DNA of 64,000 nt from Rhynchopus sp. YZ270_cl-10. Its lineage: Eukaryota > Euglenozoa > Diplonemea > Diplonemida > Diplonemidae. The first letter of the stretch is position 1. Each line of letters opens with the position of its first letter. The translations under genes and the position numbers were made by a program. The notes under the pieces were generated by a model. That model searched no databases, had not been told where the DNA came from, and saw only the letters and a list, made by a program, of their open reading frames with translations. This document shows positions 1-8,798 of this stretch, piece by piece. The stretch lies in contig OZ037909.1 of NCBI GenBank assembly GCA_964035575.1, positions 310,001 to 374,000 of the forward strand, given 5' to 3'.

Positions 1-252
1 GAAAGACAGAGAAAAACTATTCCTTTTTTTTTTTTTTTTTTTTGCCCTTTTTTTTAAAGATCATTTCAGACAGACCTTTCACTTTGGGTATGTGAGGGGA
101 CTCTATGCGGGTGGAATAACCAAAAATAAAAGGCAACTGAACCCCCCCTCTTGTGTACAAAGAAAGAGAGAAACTAAAACAACAGTGCAAACACCCCTCA
201 CCGGACGCAGGCACCTCAATCAAACATAAAAAAAAAAAACCTCTCAACAAAC
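1..252. other. Left edge, AT-rich intergenic
   Basis: Poly-T and poly-A runs and no supported gene. A diverged family C repeat (GTGCAAAC, then GGACGCAGGCAC) can be made out at about 182-217. The rest is probably 3' flanking sequence of the transporter gene that ends at 253. Confidence 0.5.
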
Positions 253-1836
253 CTACGCCTCTTTGTTGCTCTCTTGCTCAGCAACCATCTCCTGTGGGGT
301 GCCTGCTGCCTCCTCCTCCTCACGGGCACGGAGCTCATATTCAGCCTCGCGTTCTGCGTCCGCATCTGCGGTGGAGACAAAGTAACCCGCGAGGCCAAAG
401 AGGCCTCCCAGGGCCGTCCATGTTGTTCCTACAAAGACGTATGACGCACGGTCTGAGAGTGCATCGGAGTCGAGCAGTACACCCATCACGATGGGTCCTG
501 GAATGGCGCCCAGGGTGCGTGCTGCGATCTGCATTAATGCCATTGCATGCGCGCGGAGGTGTTGTGGCACGACAGTCTTTGCGATGTTAAGTGACGTAGT
601 GTTCGGAAGAAACAAACAAAACAACGGAATTGTCAGCAAAAACATAAACAACACTGTCGACTCTGCGTAAAACGCAAAGAAAAACGGCACCGAACCGAGG
701 TGCAGCGCCGACAGAATCAACCACTGCCTTTTAATCCCTACCTTAAACTTTTCAATCACCAGCCCACCCACATAGAACGCAATGCACACGAAAGGAACAA
801 AAATGGCAACAAGCAAATTCGCCGTTGACTTAGAATGGCACAGCTGCCTTTCCAAAAACCGTGGCGAGAAGGCGACCAAAGCGCTTCCAACAAACGCAGT
901 GCATCCGTGGCTAAGCATGATCAGGACCAACTCTTTGTGTGTCAACAGAAACTTCAAGGCGTTCCAGAGGCCTCCTTCCTTCAGAGTCTTTTGTTTGAGC
1001 TTGATTTCTGCTGCACGGCGTTTCTTTTCGACCTCATCTGGACAGTTAGGGGTAACCTGCCTGGCCGCTGCCGCCCGCGCACCATCCGCAAAGAAAAACC
1101 AAATCGCAAAAGGCACCAAAAAGCACGCCAAAATCCAGAACGAATAAGACCACTTCGAGCAATCCTGCAAATACTCCGGCGACTCTGGTACTGCAAAGGT
1201 AATATTCGCGGTTGTATTCTCATCTGCACCACAGCTATCGTCCGTTCCTTCACAATCCTTTAAGAACATCCCTGTCAAAACCAATCCAATTACCACACCG
1301 ATTGGCGTGCTCGCCAACACTTTGCCATAATGTTTCGCAGCCGACAATGAATCCCTATCAGAGTTCCGCACATTGTCGTCAACATGAACGAACCCTAGCA
1401 CCCAGAGGGGTGTTGCCCCGATCCCCATGATGAGTTGTGCGGGGATGAAAACCCCTACACCGGTTCCGAAGGAGTACATGACAGCTGCACCGCCAAATAG
1501 AATGGCACCGCATCCAATGGCGCGGGGGATGTGGTTGTGGAAGAAGTGCGCTGCGGGGACAGAGGTGACAACGTATGCCACGTCGTACATTACGATGATC
1601 ACCCCAAGAAGTGTGGGTTGGATGTCGTACTCATCCTCGAGAGCTGTCAACGTCCCGGTCACTGCACCGGTCGCGATAGAGGATACAAAGAACGTCATCC
1701 CGCACATCATCCCCAACAGCACCCCAAAACTCCGACAGCACCCCTTCGGCGGTGCCTCGTTGTCATTAGGGTCGCAGTCCACCTCAACAGACATTGTGGT
1801 TGGAGGTGGTGGCTGTTCTGTCGCGGCCTCCGTCAT
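253..1836 (-). CDS. OATP/SLCO-type organic anion transporter (MFS)
   Basis: A 527-residue polytopic membrane protein, by family a plasma-membrane carrier of organic anions. Two hallmarks are visible: GIGATPLWVLGFVHVDDNV at residues 138-156, which matches the OATP GIG(A/G)TP...G...DD signature, and GAIPGPIVMGVLLD from residue 443, which matches the conserved late-helix IPGP motif. About twelve hydrophobic segments can be counted. The large Cys-rich loop of animal OATPs is absent; only a short loop with two cysteines and an N-T-T sequon lies between helices in the first half. The tail is acidic. I chose MTEAATEQ as the start because the 70 codons upstream of it are low-complexity Pro/Ser/Leu encoded by a pyrimidine tract, which looks like a 5' leader. 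No intron is needed. Substrate cannot be inferred. Confidence 0.85.
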   Translation of the reverse strand: MTEAATEQPPPPTTMSVEVDCDPNDNEAPPKGCCRSFGVLLGMMCGMTFFVSSIATGAVTGTLTALEDEYDIQPTLLGVIIVMYDVAYVVTSVPAAHFFHNHIPRAIGCGAILFGGAAVMYSFGTGVGVFIPAQLIMGIGATPLWVLGFVHVDDNVRNSDRDSLSAAKHYGKVLASTPIGVVIGLVLTGMFLKDCEGTDDSCGADENTTANITFAVPESPEYLQDCSKWSYSFWILACFLVPFAIWFFFADGARAAAARQVTPNCPDEVEKKRRAAEIKLKQKTLKEGGLWNALKFLLTHKELVLIMLSHGCTAFVGSALVAFSPRFLERQLCHSKSTANLLVAIFVPFVCIAFYVGGLVIEKFKVGIKRQWLILSALHLGSVPFFFAFYAESTVLFMFLLTIPLFCLFLPNTTSLNIAKTVVPQHLRAHAMALMQIAARTLGAIPGPIVMGVLLDSDALSDRASYVFVGTTWTALGGLFGLAGYFVSTADADAEREAEYELRAREEEEAAGTPQEMVAEQESNKEA

Positions 1837-1839
1837 TGT

Positions 1840-1911
1840 GAAAGAAAAGGGGGGAGAGGGGTGAAGTGGGTGAGGGAGGGGTGAAGGGGTGGGGGGGGAG
1901 AGAGACCGTTT
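1840..1911 (-). promoter_or_regulatory. Pyrimidine-rich leader upstream of the OATP gene
   Basis: Read on the coding strand, almost every base here is C or T and the tract ends next to the ATG at 1836. In Euglenozoa such tracts guide spliced-leader addition. The exact acceptor AG is not clear here; a CAG lies just 5' of the tract. Confidence 0.35.
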
Positions 1912-2152
1912 CTGAGAGAGTAGGATAAGGGAGAAGTCTTGGTTTGAAAGGGGGTAAAAGGGGGTAAAGGGGAGGGTGCTTTTGTTTAGGTGGTCAGTAT
2001 ATTTTGTGGAGAGTGGCCAGAGAGAGGTTCTGGCCGGGCTGTCCATTGAGGGTTGTGTAAGAAGTGGGGTAGGGTGTACCCTGTTCCTCGAGGCTAGGTT
2101 CTAGGATGGTCGACCGAAGCATCGTGTTGTGCGGAGGTTGACAAAAAAGAAA

Positions 2153-2198
2153 AGTGGGGTTGGTAGTGCAAAAACACCTCTGGGGCGCAGGCATAGAT
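2153..2198 (+). repeat. Family C repeat, copy at 2.2 kb
   Basis: Contains GTGCAAAAACACCTCTGGGG followed by CGCAGGCA, the family C core also found at 12224, 25838, 43002 and 45487. Confidence 0.6.
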
Positions 2199-2271
2199 AA
2201 AAAAGGCCAACGCACTTCCCCAAAGGGTCTATTTCCCTTCCTTTTCTCAAAAGGCGGTTGGAAAAAAAAAA

Positions 2272-2425
2272 GGTTGGCTTGAAATAAAACAGCCCGGTAT
2301 ATGACCGGCTGTACCGGGGGTGAACACCCCAACCATGCAGTCCTACATCCATTTTTGTGGTTTACATCTGATATGCCGTACTCCCGCTTCCACTCAGCGA
2401 TGAACAGGGATCATTGCGAACAGCC
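2272..2425 (+). repeat. Family A dispersed repeat, extended copy
   Basis: Order of blocks: TTGGCTTGAAAT, TGACCGGCTGTACCGGGGG, ACACCCCAACCATGCAGTCC, then ACATCCATTT and TTTACATCTGA. A further block, CCGCTTCCACTCAGC with GATCATTGCGA, is shared only with the copy at 20746. The first block is damaged relative to the copy at 16051. Confidence 0.75.
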
Positions 2426-2482
2426 GATGACAGACATAGTTTCGTTACCCCATCCAAGCTGAGTTCTGAACCCTTCAACCCT

Positions 2483-3307
2483 TCAACGCTGTTCTAAGAT
2501 ACCTACGGAAAATTTTGCACAAAACTCGGGTATTTGTTGCAGGACACGTTCAAAGTCTGATTCGGAGAGTTCGTCACTGCCGTCGATATCGAGCGCCGTG
2601 AAGAGACGCTCCACCACATCAACACCAACACGCGACCCTGACGCACCCCCCATTCTCCCCGCATCCCCAGGCACCACCACGGCCTCCACCTCCACTGCAC
2701 CCTTCTCCTGCTTCGCTACACTGCACGTTGGGAGCACATCCGACCATGCCTGCACCAATGCACCTGCCGTACCAGACACTGTCAAAGGCACCCACAATGT
2801 CGCCGTATCCTTATAGATGTCTAGGAGAGAGGCAACATCGGAACGGCTGATGGCACCGTCATCATCGAAGTCGAAGAGTTTAAATGCGAGGCAGTGTTTT
2901 ACTTCAGGGGGTGCGTTGCGTGAGAGCGTAGAGACAAGCAGGCAGAAGGAGGTGAGGGTGAGAGTGTTGTCTTCCGCAAAGCAGGAGAAGATGCGTGGGG
3001 AGAAAGGGTTGTGGCGGAAGGCAGGCATTGAGAGGAACTGCTCTGCACGCATGGGGCGGAAGCCGTCTGATGCGCCTCTCCAAAGACGGAGGTCAAACTC
3101 TGTGCGTTCGCATGGTGGGTCGTAGTGTTCCTGCCGTCTTGCGCATTGCTGTACCGCTCCCCGCACCGCCTCCCCAGTCCCTGCCTCCGACACCGCCCAG
3201 AACAAATAGCAACACCGTAGTACCTCCTCTTCAGATAAAAAGAGTTCGCGGCTCTTCTCCCGCAGGGTCTGCGGTTTCAATACCTCCTTGCCGTTGCTTC
3301 CTCCCAT
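2483..3307 (-). CDS. CIB-like EF-hand calcium-binding protein
   Basis: A 274-residue protein resembling calcium- and integrin-binding (CIB) proteins. It starts MGGSNGK, the N-myristoylation-type start seen in CIB1, which is why this ATG was chosen over an upstream one. FLSMPAFRHNPFSPRIFSCF at 91-110 matches the CIB PEL..NPF..RI region. The third EF hand at 146-157 (DFDDDGAISRSD) has Asp at loop positions 1, 3, 5 and 12, the unusual CIB arrangement. The fourth, at 240-251 (DIDGSDELSESD), also looks competent. The protein ends in IPEFCAKFSVGIL, like CIB IPDFASSFKI. Between EF3 and EF4 lies a low-complexity insert (about 165-230) that normal CIBs lack. Family members act as calcium switches bound to membrane partners; the partner here is unknown. 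Confidence 0.8.
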   Translation of the reverse strand: MGGSNGKEVLKPQTLREKSRELFLSEEEVLRCCYLFWAVSEAGTGEAVRGAVQQCARRQEHYDPPCERTEFDLRLWRGASDGFRPMRAEQFLSMPAFRHNPFSPRIFSCFAEDNTLTLTSFCLLVSTLSRNAPPEVKHCLAFKLFDFDDDGAISRSDVASLLDIYKDTATLWVPLTVSGTAGALVQAWSDVLPTCSVAKQEKGAVEVEAVVVPGDAGRMGGASGSRVGVDVVERLFTALDIDGSDELSESDFERVLQQIPEFCAKFSVGILEQR

Positions 3308-3924
3308 GGGGGGGGAAAGGAAAAGGGGGTTTTGAATGAAAGTTGTTGTTTCTGATTTGTGCTCTTTTTTGTTGTCTCGACAATCACCTGCTAATGCAAG
3401 ATCTGTACACAATGTCTTGTTTTTTTTTGTTTTGGTGGTCTTTGGGAAAGGGGGAGAAGTGTAGTGTATTTTTTTGTGTGATTCTGCTGTGTATGATAGT
3501 TTTTGAGTTGGAGTTGCAGAAATGGAAGAAAAGGGGAGGGAAGAATGGAAAGGAAATGGAGAAAAAAGAGGGGGTCAAACCATATTAATTCTAGAATAAA
3601 AGATCGGTTTTTGGGGGGGAACAATGACCCCCCCCTCATCCTGGGGCATTTTTTTTTTTTTTTCGCGATCTTTTTTTGTTGTCGACAATCGCCGACCCAG
3701 AGAGGGTCTGTACTCAAATGTCGTCCGAAGTCTATTGTGCTTAATTGATGTAGACGTGAAGTCCTCAAAAGAAAGTGACACAAAAAAAAAGTTGCATTTT
3801 CAAAAAAAAAAATTTTTGGGAGGTGGGTAAAAAAAGGGGGTGTGAGAAAATAAAGTAGTTGGGTAAAATGTTCCGCACTATACATTGGCGGTTTTGACTT
3901 CATTTATTTTCCGATTTTTTTTCT
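3308..3924. other. Intergenic, AT-rich
   Basis: Long T and A runs and two related stretches, TTGTTGTCTCGACAATC at about 3370 and TTGTTGTCGACAATCGCC at about 3676, each with a short palindrome and each followed by TCTGTAC. No gene seen. Confidence 0.45.
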
Positions 3925-5604
3925 CTACAGAAGATCTTCATTGACGGGGAGGTCCTTAAGGAAAGAGAGCTTCAGAAGATGAGGGCGAGCGAGGAGGACT
4001 GGACCGAGCTCATGCGTTGTGGTGAGCTTCAGCATCGAGACATGCGGACCTTTGACCGCCACGTAACCAAGCCGCTGCAGCGAGTTGAGCACATTCCCAC
4101 ATTCATTGACGAGGTCCATCGTCAACCCCCCTTGCTGAAACACACCAATACCACCTGCATGCTCCGAGCACACCAGCACGTCTTCGCTGTCCTCACTCTC
4201 CTCCTCCTCATCCTCGGACCCCACATCATCGAGGGCAGCAATACACACTGTCCCTGAAACAAGATGTGTCTTTGTCAATGCGGCAATAGCGGCCCCACTG
4301 GCAGCAGAGGAGAGAGTGCCGAACGGGGCATCCTTCTGGACAAGCCTGGCGCGGGCGATCTGGTAGCGCTGCGATATTACCTCGATGCGGACCTGTTTGT
4401 TGGCTTGTATAGAGTTTCCTTCACTGCGTGACAGTTGGTATGCGATGAGCGAGAGTACAAGAAGCTCGAGATCGCTGAGAAGATGCTTCTGGCTCCTCCC
4501 CAACGCTTGCACCTTGGATGCCTGGACATCCTGTGGGGACAGCTTGTAGTCTCCGTGCTCGATTGTATGTTGCAGCTGCTGTGCGGTGCACTCATACCCC
4601 AACTTCGCTTCTAAATACTTCAATTTCTCGCTGACCACATGCATGATTAGGAGAAGAGCGGATCGGCAGTCACCTCCAGCAAGCTTATGTGCAGTGACGC
4701 TCGCTAAACGAACGAATTGGTCTGATATAACGTCGTTCCCAACAAGGTGCAGCCGTTTGCGTTGCAGCCGGGTGGTCACTTCAGCTTCTATTTTGTTAAC
4801 CCGGGCAAAGATGATTTCTTCCAAATCCATTCCGCTATAGTTGGGGAAGATGAGGCGGGCAAGCTTTTCGGTTCTGCTTTGGATTTTCATGGTGTGGCCT
4901 TCATCGAATCGGAATGTTTCGAAGAGGTTCTGCCGGTTTGCGATTCCAATAAAACAGAACATATTCGTTTTTAATAGCAGATCCACTAAATCAAAGAGAA
5001 CCGTAGACCCCACTGTACCAATCGCGATGTCCATTTCATCAAGCACAACAAGAAGCGGATGGGACAATGGGGCAACCGTACACGCCGTCGCCTGACCCCG
5101 ACCAGACTGCATTTCATAATGCGACTGCATCTCTAAAACCATCCGAATACTCTCCAACGCCCCTTCTGATGAATTCGGAAAGTCCTGCTTCTGCAACGCC
5201 CTAAGACACTCTGCACTGCAAGCCTCCTTCATTGCACGCCAAATACGAAGAAAGGTCTCAATAGGCTGGACCAGCTCCATCCCATTTATCTCGCAAAGCT
5301 CGAAGTCGTACTCCTCATTGTCTGTGTAGTTGCTAATCACCGAACGCACGACCGTCGTTTTCCCTGTCCCAGGAACACCAGAAATGTAGAGCATAGCGGA
5401 AGAAGGCGCGCCGGTCACAGCGCCCCTCACAAAGTCATCAATCTTCTGCATCTCCTTCTCCCTACGCACCACAGGCGGGTGTGGATCCCCTGGGTCCAGA
5501 GCAATCAAAAATATGCGGTACAACTGCTCCAATGTCCGCGAAACCTCCTGCTCCATCTCAGGGTCGCGTGCAGCCTCTGCAAGACTAACGTTGGTGACAT
5601 CCAT
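3925..5604 (-). CDS. ORC1/CDC6-type AAA+ ATPase (replication initiation)
   Basis: A 559-residue AAA+ protein of the ORC1/CDC6 family, which binds replication origins and helps load the MCM helicase. Walker A is GVPGTGKT at 76-83. Walker B is LLVVLDEMD with the acidic pair at 189-192. Sensor 1 is IGIANRQN near 220. A sensor-2-like GDCRSALLL follows at the lid. The C-terminal third is predicted winged-helix and carries an acidic insert (EDEEEESEDSED) at about 460-480. There is no N-terminal BAH domain, so it resembles the single ORC1/CDC6 protein of trypanosomatids more than animal ORC1. No intron is evident. The start at MDVTNVSL is the first ATG after an in-frame stop. Whether it is ORC1 or CDC6 cannot be decided here. 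Confidence 0.8.
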   Translation of the reverse strand: MDVTNVSLAEAARDPEMEQEVSRTLEQLYRIFLIALDPGDPHPPVVRREKEMQKIDDFVRGAVTGAPSSAMLYISGVPGTGKTTVVRSVISNYTDNEEYDFELCEINGMELVQPIETFLRIWRAMKEACSAECLRALQKQDFPNSSEGALESIRMVLEMQSHYEMQSGRGQATACTVAPLSHPLLVVLDEMDIAIGTVGSTVLFDLVDLLLKTNMFCFIGIANRQNLFETFRFDEGHTMKIQSRTEKLARLIFPNYSGMDLEEIIFARVNKIEAEVTTRLQRKRLHLVGNDVISDQFVRLASVTAHKLAGGDCRSALLLIMHVVSEKLKYLEAKLGYECTAQQLQHTIEHGDYKLSPQDVQASKVQALGRSQKHLLSDLELLVLSLIAYQLSRSEGNSIQANKQVRIEVISQRYQIARARLVQKDAPFGTLSSAASGAAIAALTKTHLVSGTVCIAALDDVGSEDEEEESEDSEDVLVCSEHAGGIGVFQQGGLTMDLVNECGNVLNSLQRLGYVAVKGPHVSMLKLTTTHELGPVLLARPHLLKLSFLKDLPVNEDLL

Positions 5605-5701
5605 TTTTTGTGCTCCTTACAAAAAATCAAGAGATCCGCTTCGGTTATTCTTTTCTCCTGAAGATGTGTTGTAGAAGAGAGCAAAGGAAGAGAAGAAGAA
5701 A

Positions 5702-5767
5702 TAGAAACTTAACACGATGATGAACACAATAAAACCCATGGGAGAGGTTGTGGTGAAACGCACACAA
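5702..5767 (+). repeat. Family H repeat, copy 1
   Basis: Shares AGAAACTTAACAC, then AAAACCCATGGGAGAGGTTG and TGGTGAAACGCACACA with the copy at 7285. Confidence 0.65.
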
Positions 5768-6213
5768 GAAAAATGTTTTTTTGAAATACAAAAAAGCATT
5801 ATCAACGATCGGTGGGACCCCCTAGCCATGCGTCAGTGAATGCAGACTGCGGGGTAAGAAAGAGTGTCAAATTTTCCGCTAAATTGTGTTGACGGTCAGA
5901 GGATGGGAGATACGTAAAAAATTCGTTGTTGTGGCACCGTTTTTTTTCGTTTGTTCTAAAAATGAAATTGGGGGGAAACTCGGGGGTAGAGGGGGGTTAG
6001 GGGATCGGAGGGGGGGTTTTTTTTTGTGAGTGCTGACCCTGCATTGGTATGTTGAACAGAGAGCTAAAAGAACCTTCGATATATAAAACAAAATGGACAT
6101 TTTTATTTGGTCACAATGTCATTTTCTTTTTTCCGCAGTTCTGCTTCTCTTTCTCATATTGCAAAGCATAGGTCCTGGGTAAGGTCTTCTTTTTGGTGTG
6201 TTTCCCCCGGAAA

Positions 6214-6275
6214 GTATCACTTGTCGTTCCCCCACCCCCCTTCTTGTAGTTTGTTGCGTTGACGCTTCCACACCC
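6214..6275 (+). repeat. Family E repeat, truncated copy
   Basis: Matches the first 60 bases of the longer copies at 6739 and 12556 (CACTTGTCGTTCCC, then GTTGACGCTTCCACAC) and then ends. Confidence 0.65.
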
Positions 6276-6738
6276 GGGATTTTTTTTTCTCTTCACCTTT
6301 TCCTCACGTCGTACCTGATTTTTGAAAATAGGTGCGATTTCGGGATTTTTTAGGCTATTTTTTATTTTGTTCTTTCGTTCGCTTTGTATGACGCCAAAAA
6401 AAACCCTCCATTTTTTATTGAAAAAAATTGACAACACGTGGTTCCCACGGGACACAAAAAGAGGAAAAAAAAAACTAAACATAACATTATACCAACTGAT
6501 CTGTCCTTACTACTCTACTACTATGTCTTTTTTTTCGTTAACCGCAGCCAGGTTCTTTGCCTATGATGCATATGATAATGGATGAGGGGGAGGATTCAAA
6601 AGGAAGCGTAAAGACAGATCTATCGTTGGTTTTAAGTATGGTTAGTTTCCAATAACACTTCGTGTATGCAGCAAAAAAGAGAAAGGCAGCGGAGAACCCA
6701 CATCTCGCTTAGTCACTGCTGTAAGAAAAAGAAAAAAA

Positions 6739-6893
6739 TGTCACTTGTCGTTCCCTCACCCCCCTTCTTGTAGTTGTTTGATGCGTTGACGCTTCCACAC
6801 ACACTAAAAATTACCTGTTGGTTGGTGGTGTTGCGGAGCACGGTTGGGTGAGTGAACGACGTGACACTTTCCGCTCACAAAGTAGTGTGCGTA
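6739..6893 (+). repeat. Family E repeat, long copy 1
   Basis: About 155 bases. Key blocks are GTCGTTCCCTCACCCCCCTT, GTTGACGCTTCCACACACAC and TTTCCGCTCACAAAGTAGTG. The same order is seen at 12556 with only scattered changes. Confidence 0.75.
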
Positions 6894-7284
6894 AAAAAAA
6901 AAAAGAAAATATTGTAGCAGCCTTCTGCTACCTGGAATGGCGCAGGTGGGTCACCTTCAATCTTTCACTCTAATTTTAATAACACAACCCTGACGATACA
7001 AGGGAGGCTTGTGTGCTTTGTAATCAGTTTTTTGTAAAGGCATTTCAATTAAATGTGGAGTCTTGACTAAAGCGAGTTTCCATGTTTTTAAAATACGCGC
7101 TAAAAGATGGTTGAACCATAATAACGCACCTCACCAAACCAAACAACTCCTTCAGCAACAGCTAAAACTTGAAAAGATCTTTCTGTTGGAGAAAATTCTT
7201 TACAATTTTTTATGTGTCCTTGACAGGATTGTGCGTAATAATTTGACGGAAGCAGAAAAGACAAAAAAAACAGAAAGCTTGAAA

Positions 7285-7346
7285 ATAGAAACTTAACACT
7301 CATCACACGATAAAACCCATGGGAGAGGTTGTGGTGAAACGCACAC
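7285..7346 (+). repeat. Family H repeat, copy 2
   Basis: Same blocks as the copy at 5702, with small indels in the middle. Confidence 0.65.
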
Positions 7347-7587
7347 ACCTCGACCTGTTTGGTGAGGAGTGGCTCTGCAACGTGGTTCTTCCCTAGAACC
7401 GCAAAGTGTGTTGTTTCTATTTCCTCCTTCATTTCATGAGGTGACAAAAAAAATAATCTCTACGTGTGCACAAACACATATTTCAAACAAAGTGGGGTTA
7501 GGACTCCTGTACCTCCACGGGATGCATAAAAAGCAAAAATCTGAACAATAGAACACCACGCAAAAATATTCGATCTACAAGAAATAT

Positions 7588-7702
7588 GACTTGAAATACA
7601 AAAAAAATCTCTCTCGTTGACAGTGTACCTTTGGTGTGTGACCGGTGGGTGGACACCCAACTATGCAGTCGCTACATCCATTTCGTGGTTTTGCATCAGA
7701 TA
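7588..7702 (+). repeat. Family A repeat, diverged copy
   Basis: Keeps ACTTGAAATACAAA, CTCTCTCGTTGACAGTGTAC, the GGGTGGACACCC stem and CATCCATTTCGTGG. The CCGG-loop-CCGG stem has lost bases. Confidence 0.7.
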
Positions 7703-7754
7703 GAAAGAAAAATTGAAAGATGTATCACAGTGATTACACATCTTAAGCATTTCA

Positions 7755-7812
7755 ACGCATTCAATAAATGGATAGCGTAGGAGGAGGGATCAATAAAAAT
7801 ATTCCCACATCG
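7755..7812 (+). repeat. Family I repeat, copy 1
   Basis: CAATAAATGGATAGCGTAGG, then AGGAGGGAT and ATTCCCA. A second copy lies at 25925. Confidence 0.6.
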
Positions 7813-8798
7813 AAAAAAAAAAAAAAAAAATGAAGAATCGACACTGCAACAACACCTCTGCGATGGATTGGCTGATCTCAGAAAAAATGTGGGGGAAAAA
7901 TTGAAAAATAAGTCAAATATTGATGCATCCAAAAAAATAAAAACACATCTTTTCCCTTTCTTAAGATCACTCCAACCATCACACACCATATACATACTAG
8001 ACAAGGTTCCGCTCAATAAAGCAACTAAGCACAGATCACAACCCTTGACACTCACAAATATAAAAGACACACGGTTTTATGTTTCCATTCGCAAAACAGG
8101 CTGCAGCAAAAAAAAAAGGGTAACGTTTATTTGAGAAATTCGGAAAAACAACAATAACAAAAAATTGAAAGATGTATATGGCTCACGCGCAAGACACCAT
8201 CTTTACAATACAATGCACTACGTTTTAGGTATTGCAACTACACATAACTTCTTGGTATGCCTGAAGACGAAAAAATATGAAATACAGCCTCTCCGAGCTG
8301 AACCACCTTTAAAAAGCACAACCATGGGTGTTATAACGCCGTTACAGTGTTATACAGACACCCACACGTTGGAAAAAACGCAAAAAAAGGTTTCATCAAG
8401 GGGTTTTCTGAGCACACCATAAAATTCCTGCACCAAGCAAGGCGCACACAAATAATGATACAAGAGCGAGACATAGTGGGGGAATAATTGAAAGCACAAC
8501 AAAACTGCGTGGCAGGGTAATGCTGGTGGGAAACGGTGGGGGGTTAAAGAAAACAAATAAAAGGATTGGAAGACTCGCCATGTACGCACACACCTATGTA
8601 TTCTCTAAGAAAGGTCTTTGTACCATAGACAGGGCGTTGCAGTGTATGATACCATTTTACAAACGTTTTGTGTTACCAAAAAAACCCTCTACCCTTTGTT
8701 GCTTTTCAGACCTGCCCTCCCCCCACCCCCCCACCGAACCTAGAAAAACACCCACTACCAAACCCAATCTGGTCAAAGAAAATTATAAAAATAAAACA

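Larger units (their letters stand above)
1912..2482. other. Intergenic with family C and A repeats
   Basis: Holds one family C and one family A repeat, with no supported gene. The remainder is AT-rich with short G or A runs. Confidence 0.5.
5605..8798. other. 3.2-kb gene-free stretch rich in short repeats
   Basis: No coding region could be supported on either strand. It holds two family H copies, two family E copies, one family A, one family I and one hairpin resembling family B at about 8168-8203. The rest is AT-rich with homopolymers. Confidence 0.5.

Noticed and set aside
5790-5850. Very diverged family A copy (GGTGGGACCCCCTAGCCATGCG)
   Set aside because: Only the stem area resembles family A; too short to call.
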